NCBI GenBank assembly: GCA_021802185.1 | Contig: JAKAAV010000104.1 | Location: 1-7,518 of the forward strand | DNA: 7,518 nt | Direction of reading: 5' to 3' | Source: Chloroflexota bacterium | GTDB taxonomy: Bacteria; Chloroflexota; Limnocylindria; Limnocylindrales; CSP1-4 | Shown: positions 1 through 7,518 of the stretch, piece after piece | Layout of the letters: the number at the start of each line of letters is the position of its first letter | Numbering within the stretch: position 1 is the stretch's first letter | The notes under the pieces: model-generated | Told to the model about the DNA's origin: nothing | Database searches by the model: none | The model's input: the letters and a program-made list of their open reading frames with translations, nothing else | Program-made: the position numbers and the translations under genes

Positions 1-2
1 TC

Positions 3-2930
<2,928 letters not shown>

Positions 2931-2933
2931 ATC

Positions 2934-2978
2934 GGGAGGCGCGTGCGCGAGGTCACCGACCGCGCACACGCGCCTCCC
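2934..2978 (+). terminator. Strong hairpin just after uvrA, likely terminator without U-tract
   Basis: A perfect 12-base inverted repeat starts three bases after the uvrA stop: GGGAGGCGCGTG (2934-2945) and CACGCGCCTCCC (2967-2978). Inside it, CGCG (2946-2949) can pair with CGCG (2961-2964) past a two-base bulge, leaving an 11-base loop. No T-run follows (next bases are CTGAGG). The stem strength and its position suggest transcription termination or 3'-end protection of the uvrA mRNA. The lack of a U-tract means a classical intrinsic terminator is not proven, although such U-less hairpins are often seen at gene ends in high-GC bacteria. Confidence 0.6.
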
Positions 2979-3119
2979 CTGAGGATCGCCGCTGACGATC
3001 CACGACGGCGCGCGCGGACACGGTCGTGGGCAGGGGCGCAGGCGCACGCCTCCGAGATCGTGCGGTCCGTCCTCGACTCGCCCTGCTGGCGATCCGCCCC
3101 GCCGGCCCCGTCCGCCGGG

Positions 3120-3134
3120 TAGCATCCGCGCATG
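3120..3134 (+). promoter_or_regulatory. TANNNT -10 box placed for leaderless transcription
   Basis: TAGCAT at 3120-3125 fits the TANNNT -10 pattern and lies exactly six bases before the ATG at 3132. At that spacing transcription would begin at or next to the A of the start codon. No Shine-Dalgarno sequence precedes the ATG and no convincing -35 hexamer is seen 16-19 bases further up. This arrangement is the typical leaderless-gene signature known from Actinomycetota and some other phyla. The start of the three-gene operon is therefore inferred to be leaderless. Confidence 0.5.
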
Positions 3135-3587
3135 CCTGAGATCGACTTCGCATTCCTGGCCGACGCGGCGGACGCGCGCCCGGGCCAGAAGTTCAACATC
3201 CTCGGCGGAGGCGTCACACGGATCGGCGGACCCTCGTTCCCGCTCGTGCACCCGCACCTCGCGCTCGTGGTCGGGATGTCGGTCGCGGCGACCGAGCTCG
3301 GCCGCGACCACGAGCTGCGGTTCCTGCTGCTCGCCCCGAACGGCACCGAGATGTCCAGGGCCGAGGCGCAGATCCGGGCCGACGGCTGGGCGGCCGGTGC
3401 CGGCGACACGTCGGTGACGTTCGCGCTGGACCTGTGGAACCTGACGTTCGCGGAGCCAGGGGACTACTCGCTCCGCATCCTCGTCGCGGGGTCGGAACGG
3501 AAGCGCATGACGCTCACCGTGGAGCGCAGCAGCGGGCAGGGGAGCGGCGTCGTGCCGCCGTTCCCGGCTCCGCCGGGCCGCGCGTGA
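3132..3587 (+). CDS. DUF6941-like conserved protein, function unknown
   Basis: A 151-residue soluble protein with no signal peptide or membrane segment. The opening (M-x-x-I-D-F-A-F-L-A-D-A-A, then a G-Q-K-F-N-I-L-G-G-G-V-T-R-I segment and a V-H-P-H-L-A-L-V-V strand) resembles the family I know as DUF6941: small proteins that begin with a xDxxxLxDAA motif followed by a LGGG/W-RI motif and alternating beta strands. The rest (HELRFLLLAPNG, SVTFALDLWNLTF, GDYSLRILVAG, RMTLTVE) looks like a beta sandwich, with a short Pro/Gly-rich tail. The family has no established biochemical role to my knowledge. It is the first gene of a likely operon: its TGA overlaps the GTG of the next gene, and an MFS exporter follows. 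The ATG is supported by the TAGCAT box immediately upstream. The gene call is firm; the family assignment is from memory and moderately sure. Confidence 0.8.
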   Translation: MPEIDFAFLADAADARPGQKFNILGGGVTRIGGPSFPLVHPHLALVVGMSVAATELGRDHELRFLLLAPNGTEMSRAEAQIRADGWAAGAGDTSVTFALDLWNLTFAEPGDYSLRILVAGSERKRMTLTVERSSGQGSGVVPPFPAPPGRA

Positions 3588-3937
3588 CGGCCGGCCGGCG
3601 CGCCGCTGGTGCCGCCCGGCGCGCTGCGGGAGCGCCACGGTGGCAGGATCCGGAGCTGGACGAAGCCGCGCTCGTCGTCGCGCGGCGCACCCGCGACGTG
3701 CTCGACGCGCTGCGGCCGCTCGACCAGCAGCGCTGGCTGACGTTCCTCGAGCCGCTCGTTCCGGCGTTCGAGGATGGCGACCGCGTCGATCTGCAGGCGG
3801 CCGCCCGCCGCGCGCGCGCCGCGTTCGGCGCACGCGACTCCCTGCTCGACGCCGGCGTGGAGCAGGCGTTGCCACTGCGCGATGCCGTCGACCGACTGCT
3901 CCTCCTGCTCGATCGTCGCCGGGCCGCCGGCGCCTGA
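3584..3937 (+). CDS. Small helical protein of unknown function, translationally coupled
   Basis: I do not recognise this 117-residue protein. It starts with GTG at 3584, whose last two bases lie in the TGA of the upstream gene (GTGA overlap), a usual mark of translational coupling; no good Shine-Dalgarno sequence is present. Codons keep the strong third-position GC preference, with roughly one in seven ending in A or T, which supports a real gene. The first 20 residues are a basic, low-complexity Ala/Arg/Gly stretch. From about residue 23 it is predicted to be mostly alpha-helical (DPELDEAALVVARRTRDVL, then LRPLDQQRWLTFLEPLVPAF, then an Ala/Arg helix and a C-terminal Leu-rich helix DAVDRLLLLLDRR). 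It has no membrane segment, metal-binding cysteines or recognisable catalytic motif. An in-frame ATG at 3434 lies inside the upstream gene and is an unlikely start. The MFS gene begins 16 bases downstream. Confidence 0.7.
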   Translation: MTAGRRAAGAARRAAGAPRWQDPELDEAALVVARRTRDVLDALRPLDQQRWLTFLEPLVPAFEDGDRVDLQAAARRARAAFGARDSLLDAGVEQALPLRDAVDRLLLLLDRRRAAGA

Positions 3938-3953
3938 ACCGAGCAGCCAGGGC

Positions 3954-5222
3954 GTGAGCGACGAGGCGGCCTCGCGCCGCGGCGCGACGTTCTCGGGGCG
4001 TCGCTTCGACGCGGCGCGCTCGTGGCACCGCCTCCTGATCCTGTACGGGATCGCGTCGTTCGTCGAGGCGTTCGGGGTCAGCCAGGTCTTCGCGTTCATG
4101 CCGCCGTACCTGGAAGGGATGGGCGTGCCGAAGGCGGAGCTCGGCCAGACGGTCGGGCTCCTGAGCTCGCTCGTGTTCATCCTCGGACTCCCGATCGTCC
4201 CGCTCTGGGGTGTGTGGGCGGACAAGTACAGCCGCAAGGCCGTCATCATCCGCAGCGCGGTCGTGGAGGCCGTGGTGTTCGCCGCCGTCGCGCTGAGCCG
4301 GACCCCGTGGCAGCTCGGGCTCAGCCTGTTGCTCGTCGGATTCCAGCTCGGCAACACCGGCGTGATGCTCGCGGCGATCCGCGACGTGACACCGCACCGT
4401 CGCCTCGGGTCGGCCATCGCGCTGTTCGGGGCGACGTCGCCGGTCGGGATGGCCGTCGGACCCTGGGTCGGCGGCGTCATGATCGGCGTCCTCGGCTGGC
4501 CCATCGCCAGCGTCTACTGGCTCTCGGGCGCGCTCTCCGTCGCGGTCGCGCTGCTGCTCGCGTTCGGGTCGGCCGAGGTCCGGCCCGAGGTCGTCCCGCA
4601 GGGTTCGATCCGGTCCCTCGCGTACGGCGCCGTTCGCGGCGTGCTCGCCGACCCCACCGTCCGTCGCCTGTTCCTCGTGTTCGGGCTCGCCTTCTTCGCG
4701 CGGCAGATCGCGAACCCGTTTCTGCCGCTGCTCGTCCAGCAGCTGGCGCCCGGGCCGCATGTCGCGAGCGCGATCGGGCTCGTCGTCGGCGTCGGCGCGC
4801 TCGTCGGCGGCCTCGCCTCGATCGTGGCCGGTCCGCTCGGCGACCGGTTCGGGTTCCGGCCGGTCCTGGCCGTCGCATTCGCGGGCGCGGCCGCTGGACT
4901 CGTGCTCATGCCGCTGGTGCCGTCGGTCGGAGCCCTGGCGCTCGTCGTCGTCGGCTGGTCCGCCTGTGTCGCCGCGGTCAGCGCGATGGTCTTCGGGCTG
5001 CTCGCGATCGAGGTGCCGCCGGAGCGGCGATCCGCGACCCTCAACCTCGTGTACCTGCCGCTGTACGTGGCCGGGATCGTCGGCCCCTCGATCGGCGCCG
5101 CGCTCGTGGCGGGCGGGCTCGGCGTCGTGTTCGGCGGCGCAGCGGTTCTGCAGGCCGCCGGCGCGATGGCCGTCGGAGTCCCGCTGCTCGTCGCCGTCGT
5201 GCGCCGGATCCGGCCGGCCTGA
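3954..5222 (+). CDS. Major facilitator superfamily transporter, DHA1-type exporter
   Basis: A 422-residue inner-membrane protein with about 12 hydrophobic helices (roughly residues 26-48, 62-84, 96-115, 119-140, 152-177, 183-205, 238-261, 269-293, 303-322, 326-352, 360-385, 388-415), split by a cytoplasmic loop near 206-237. Motif A of the superfamily is present between helices 2 and 3 as GVWADKYSRK (86-95), with a repeat-half copy GPLGDRFGFR (293-302). Helix 5 carries GMAVGPWVGG (165-174), matching motif C (GxxxGPxxGG), a signature known for proton-coupled exporters, and helix 11 has a similar GIVGPSIG (374-381). Export of a small molecule is therefore likely; the substrate cannot be told from sequence. 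The GTG at 3954 is chosen because it follows the upstream stop by 16 bases and gives a short polar N-terminus before helix 1. An in-frame ATG at 3774 would run far into the previous gene. The ribosome binding site is weak, so expression probably depends on the operon. Confidence 0.93.
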   Translation: MSDEAASRRGATFSGRRFDAARSWHRLLILYGIASFVEAFGVSQVFAFMPPYLEGMGVPKAELGQTVGLLSSLVFILGLPIVPLWGVWADKYSRKAVIIRSAVVEAVVFAAVALSRTPWQLGLSLLLVGFQLGNTGVMLAAIRDVTPHRRLGSAIALFGATSPVGMAVGPWVGGVMIGVLGWPIASVYWLSGALSVAVALLLAFGSAEVRPEVVPQGSIRSLAYGAVRGVLADPTVRRLFLVFGLAFFARQIANPFLPLLVQQLAPGPHVASAIGLVVGVGALVGGLASIVAGPLGDRFGFRPVLAVAFAGAAAGLVLMPLVPSVGALALVVVGWSACVAAVSAMVFGLLAIEVPPERRSATLNLVYLPLYVAGIVGPSIGAALVAGGLGVVFGGAAVLQAAGAMAVGVPLLVAVVRRIRPA

Positions 5223-5228
5223 TTCACT

Positions 5229-5275
5229 CCTTCCCGTGGGTCAGGAAGGCGCCGGTCGGCGCCGGAGCGACTTCC
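5229..5275 (+). terminator. Overlapping hairpins after the MFS gene, possible terminator
   Basis: Three short inverted repeats share bases here. CCTTCC (5229-5234) pairs with GGAAGG (5244-5249). GGCGCC (5248-5253) pairs with GGCGCC (5258-5263) around a GGTC loop. GGAAG (5244-5248) can also pair with CTTCC (5271-5275). GGCGCCGG is also a direct repeat (5248-5255 and 5258-5265). The structures compete, since 5244-5249 can join either partner. No T-run follows. The simplest reading is a 3' end for the three-gene transcript before the promoter of the LysM gene; attenuation is possible but unsupported. Confidence 0.35.
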
Positions 5276-5300
5276 GCGGGGTGGACGCGCTGACTAGACT
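5272..5300 (+). promoter_or_regulatory. Candidate promoter of the LysM lipoprotein gene
   Basis: TAGACT at 5295-5300 fits the TANNNT -10 pattern. A poor -35 candidate, TTCCGC (5272-5277), sits 17 bases upstream and matches the TTGACA consensus only in its first two bases. Transcription would start near 5307 and give a leader of about 50 bases ending in the Shine-Dalgarno sequence of the lipoprotein gene. The 136-base gap after the MFS stop and the hairpins in it suggest that the lipoprotein gene is transcribed separately. Confidence 0.4.
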
Positions 5301-5343
5301 TGAGCGAGCGACGGCGCGGGTCCGTGGTTCGTCGTGGAGAGCC

Positions 5344-5352
5344 GGAGGAGGG
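5344..5352 (+). promoter_or_regulatory. Shine-Dalgarno sequence fixing the lipoprotein start
   Basis: GGAGGAGGG (5344-5352) ends six bases before the ATG at 5359 and closely matches the anti-Shine-Dalgarno end of 16S rRNA. It is the only strong ribosome binding site among the plus-strand starts in the window and decides the start: the frame stays open far upstream through the MFS gene, but no other start codon near 5359 is in frame with such a site. Confidence 0.8.
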
Positions 5353-5358
5353 AAGCGA

Positions 5359-5715
5359 ATGCGTCTGCGTGTGGCCCTGGCTGCGGCGGCCCTCCTGGCC
5401 GTCACCGCCGGTTGCGGAGGCTCGTCTTCGACCCCCGTGCCGTCCGCTGCATCGTCGGTGCCGCCCGCGTCGACCGCGCCGGCATCCGTCGCCCCGGCCA
5501 CCGTGGCGCCCTCGGTCGCACCGACCACAACGCCGGCCGCCGGGACGACGTACACGGTCAAGAAGGGCGACACGCTGTGGGGCCTGGCGCAGAAGTTCAA
5601 GCCTTCGAGCATGACGATTCCCGAGATGGTCAAGGCGATCCAGGCGGCGAACCCGTCCCTGAAGAACCCGAACAACCTGAGCATCGGCCAGAAGCTGGTG
5701 ATCCCCAAGCCCTGA
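5359..5715 (+). CDS. LysM domain lipoprotein
   Basis: A 118-residue exported protein. Residues 1-19 form a lipoprotein signal: basic MRLR, a hydrophobic Ala/Leu/Val core and a lipobox-like TAGC whose Cys19 would be lipidated (Thr at -3 is less usual than Leu). GGSSS follows, then a flexible Ala/Pro/Ser/Thr/Val linker to about residue 63 with repeated VAP/TAP/SVAP units. Residues 65-116 are one LysM domain: YTVKKGDTLWGLAQKF at its start and the typical NNLSIGQKLVIP end. The middle is somewhat longer than in classic LysM repeats (MTIPEMVKAIQAANPSLKNP), resembling the LysM of FimV-type proteins. LysM domains bind glycan chains containing N-acetylglucosamine, so this is probably a membrane-anchored peptidoglycan-binding protein at the cell surface. 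It has no catalytic domain, so it may be a structural or adaptor protein. It is convergent with the helicase gene, with 35 bases between the two stops. Confidence 0.9.
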   Translation: MRLRVALAAAALLAVTAGCGGSSSTPVPSAASSVPPASTAPASVAPATVAPSVAPTTTPAAGTTYTVKKGDTLWGLAQKFKPSSMTIPEMVKAIQAANPSLKNPNNLSIGQKLVIPKP

Positions 5716-5743
5716 CGCGAGCGGGCGCATCGATCGTTCGCGT
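5715..5743. terminator. Hairpin between convergent genes, possible bidirectional terminator
   Basis: ACGCGAGCG (5715-5723) pairs with CGTTCGCGT (5735-5743) over nine base pairs including one G-U wobble, with an 11-base loop. It starts in the stop codon of the LysM gene and fills most of the gap before the helicase stop at 5751-5753. A symmetric stem in this position could end transcripts from both sides. There is no clear T-run on either strand, so termination is inferred from position and stem only. Confidence 0.45.
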
Positions 5744-5750
5744 GGTTCCG

Positions 5751-7442
5751 TCACTGCGAGTGCCGCGCCCCACGCTGCCCGGCGGCCTCCGCGAGCTCTC
5801 CGGGCGAGAAGGCCTCGACCAGGAACGGCGAGGGGGCGTCCGGGTCGTACACGAGCGTGAGTGAGCGGCGCGCTCTCGTCCACGCGACGTAGGCCAGGCG
5901 CCGCTCCTCCTCCATGGCTCGGAACGGGTCGTCGGATTCATCGAGCGTCCGGCGGCTCGGGAATCGGCCGTCGTCCATGCCGACGACCGCGACGTGATCG
6001 AACTCCAGGCCCTTGGTCGCGTGCGCGGTCGCGAGATGGAGCGGCGCGTCGTCCCGCCGGATCGCCGCGCGGAGCGTCCGCGCCTCGGCGATCGCCGCGC
6101 GAAGTTCGGCCGCGCTTCTGTGCCGCGGTGCCCACGCGAGCAGCGAGGCCGCTGCACGACTGTGGTCATGCCCTGCCGTTCCGCGCGCGACCACCAGGCG
6201 CTCGAGCAGCGACAGGGCCGCGCCGCCCGGCGCCCCCTGCGTCGAGACCGCATCGAGCAGGTCGTCGATCGCGTCGTCGTCGAGCAGCAGGCCATCGTCC
6301 GCTGCGCGATACGCCAGCCCGCGCTCGAGCGCGACCGCGGCATAGGGTGCGAGCTCGGCGTTCGTCCTCGCCAGGACGGCGCGCGTCTGACCTGGTGGGG
6401 CCGGCCACTCGGCGAGGAGCCGCCGCGCCCGCGCGACGTCGTCGCCGGGATCCGGCAGCAGGAAGAGGCGCCCGGTCGACGCCGGGCCCGCCCGGATGCG
6501 CTTCGCGAACCGCTCGCGGTTGTGCTCGACGAGCCGGACCGAGCGTTCGACGACGACGGGCGGGCACCGGTAGTTGGTCACGAGGTCCACGCGGCGCAGG
6601 CCGGGAAGCAGCGCGGCCAGATCGAGGACGCGTCGCACGTCCGCGAGCCGCCAGGCATAGATGGTCTGGTCGTCGTCGCCGACGAGGAAGATCCGGTTGT
6701 CCGGCGCGGCGAGCAGGAGCGCGAGGCGGAGCTGCGAACGGTCGACGTCCTGCACCTCGTCGACGAGCAGTTCGCTGCACCGCCGGCGCCAGCGCGAGAG
6801 CAGGCCGGGGTCCGACTCGAGGGCGGAGATCGCTCGTCGCACGAGGTCGTCGAAGTCGAGGCCGCCCCGGGCGGCGAGTGCCGATTCGTACCGCAGGAAT
6901 GCGCGGACGATCGGACCGGCAGGATCTCCGCGCGCCTCTGCTTCCTCCACCTCCCGCGCCAGCGCGGGCGTGTCGACGGCCAGGTCGAGCTTGAGGCGCG
7001 AGAAGCCGTCGTCGAGACGGCGCATGTCGGCCGCCGACAGGTCGCCGTCGAGCTCGCGCAGCAAGGCCCCGCGATCGACCAGCCCGTCGACCGACTGGCC
7101 GGCGTCCACGAGGATCTCGCGGCCGAGCGCGTGGAACGTGCGCACGCGAACGCCCTCGCGATCGTCTTCCGCCGCGGGGCCTTCGCCGCCCAGTGGCTCG
7201 AGCGCCTTCGTCACGCGTTCCTTGAGCTCGTCGGCCGCCCGCTTGTTGAACGTGACGGCGCAGACACGCCCGGGCGGAATCCCGGTCGCGACGAGCCACG
7301 CGATGCGGGCCACCAGGGTCGTCGTCTTGCCGCTCCCGGCGGGAGCGACGCAGAGCACGGGCCCCGGTGGCGCGGTGGCGGCCGCCCGCTGGTCGGGGGC
7401 GAGCCTGCGCAGGCGCTCCTCGACGGAGGGATGGAGCGGCAT
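5751..7442 (-). CDS. Compact UvrD/Rep/PcrA-family DNA helicase (SF1A)
   Basis: A 563-residue ATP-dependent 3'-5' DNA helicase of superfamily 1A. All core motifs are present: Q-motif LAPDQR (14-19), Walker A PAGSGKT (34-40), Ia AVTFNKRAADEL (62-73), Ib VRTFHALG (100-107), II LLVDEVQD (225-232), III VGDDDQTIYAWR (254-265), IV NYRCP (290-294), V TAHATKGLEF (472-481) and VI LAYVAWTRARRSL (516-528). ATPase activity is therefore expected. It is clearly shorter than E. coli UvrD (about 720 residues): about 180 residues separate motifs IV and V, where UvrD has about 100 more, so the 2B subdomain is reduced. Only 35 residues follow motif VI, so there is no C-terminal Tudor-like, HRDC or nuclease domain. 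This layout recalls the helicase core of actinobacterial UvrD2 without its tail. The ATG at 7442 is the only possible start, because an in-frame stop lies 27 bases upstream (7467-7469) with no other start codon between. The exact role (repair, replication restart or recombination) is not shown. Confidence 0.95.
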   Translation of the reverse strand: MPLHPSVEERLRRLAPDQRAAATAPPGPVLCVAPAGSGKTTTLVARIAWLVATGIPPGRVCAVTFNKRAADELKERVTKALEPLGGEGPAAEDDREGVRVRTFHALGREILVDAGQSVDGLVDRGALLRELDGDLSAADMRRLDDGFSRLKLDLAVDTPALAREVEEAEARGDPAGPIVRAFLRYESALAARGGLDFDDLVRRAISALESDPGLLSRWRRRCSELLVDEVQDVDRSQLRLALLLAAPDNRIFLVGDDDQTIYAWRLADVRRVLDLAALLPGLRRVDLVTNYRCPPVVVERSVRLVEHNRERFAKRIRAGPASTGRLFLLPDPGDDVARARRLLAEWPAPPGQTRAVLARTNAELAPYAAVALERGLAYRAADDGLLLDDDAIDDLLDAVSTQGAPGGAALSLLERLVVARGTAGHDHSRAAASLLAWAPRHRSAAELRAAIAEARTLRAAIRRDDAPLHLATAHATKGLEFDHVAVVGMDDGRFPSRRTLDESDDPFRAMEEERRLAYVAWTRARRSLTLVYDPDAPSPFLVEAFSPGELAEAAGQRGARHSQ

Positions 7443-7518
7443 CGGTCGAGTGTCGCGGCGCGCGCTTCACGCGGACTTGTCGGCGACTCCACGGCATGGC
7501 CGGCCGACGATCCCGGCA
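7443..7518. other. Upstream region of the helicase gene
   Basis: This 76-base stretch holds the 5' side of the helicase gene. On the minus strand GACACT (7449-7454) lies six bases before the ATG, the same spacing as the TAGCAT box at 3120, but it has G in place of the first T, so a leaderless promoter here is only weakly suggested. No Shine-Dalgarno sequence is evident. A plus-strand ATG at 7496 could open a divergent gene, but too little sequence follows to judge. Confidence 0.3.

Noticed and set aside
2931..3131. A small gene in the gap after uvrA, including a 66-codon minus-strand frame
   Set aside because: The translation is Arg/Ala/Ser-rich without domain features, and the gap is better explained by a hairpin and the next promoter.
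3774..3953. Upstream in-frame ATG at 3774 as the MFS start
   Set aside because: It would overlap the 117-residue gene by more than 160 bases and add a Cys/Ser/Pro-rich N-terminus unlike MFS proteins; the GTG at 3954 fits the spacing better.
3464..4504. Minus-strand open frame of 346 codons opposite the DUF6941, helical and MFS genes
   Set aside because: No recognisable domain; it lies antisense to three plus-strand genes with clear overlaps, spacing and protein motifs.
5861..6994. Plus-strand open frame of 377 codons opposite the helicase
   Set aside because: Low-complexity Arg/Pro/Ala translation without motifs, antisense to a certain gene.
6166..7497. Second minus-strand open frame of 443 codons overlapping the helicase
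   Set aside because: Arg/Ala-rich shadow of the helicase gene in a shifted frame; the helicase frame has every SF1 motif.

Overview
This is a GC-rich bacterial chromosomal window (coding regions strongly favour G or C at third codon positions) with tightly packed housekeeping-type genes. I see no tRNA, rRNA, CRISPR array, insertion sequence or phage gene. The mix of a UvrA with a non-canonical first zinc finger, a DUF6941-like small protein, an Ala/Pro/Thr-rich LysM lipoprotein and a TANNNT element six bases before a start codon fits a high-GC Chloroflexota (for example a Limnocylindria-like lineage) or an Actinomycetota. Some UvrA segments (for example the [15 protein letters not shown] stretch) look to me more Chloroflexota-like, but this comes from memory of the families and not from a search.

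Layout. (1) Bases 3-2930, plus strand: uvrA, the damage-recognition ATPase of nucleotide excision repair, missing only about the first 30 residues beyond the left edge. It is followed directly by a strong hairpin at 2934-2978. (2) Bases 3132-5222, plus strand: an apparent three-gene operon. It holds a DUF6941-like beta-rich protein, a 117-residue helical protein of unknown function joined to it by a GTGA overlap, and a 12-helix MFS exporter 16 bases downstream. A TAGCAT box six bases before the first ATG suggests a leaderless transcript. (3) Bases 5359-5715, plus strand: a short lipoprotein carrying one LysM domain, with its own promoter-like box and a good Shine-Dalgarno sequence. (4) Bases 5751-7442, minus strand: a compact UvrD/Rep/PcrA-type helicase convergent with the LysM gene. 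A symmetric hairpin at 5715-5743 may serve both as terminator.

How the genes work together: UvrA and a UvrD-type helicase both belong to DNA repair and lie about 2.8 kb apart, but on opposite strands and in separate transcription units, so neighbourhood alone does not prove joint function. The middle operon is the least explained part: two small uncharacterised proteins are translationally linked and co-oriented with an exporter. I found no clear sign of an undescribed defence or mobile system. The best leads are the altered UvrA zinc finger, the unknown two-gene coupling upstream of the transporter, and the trimmed helicase.
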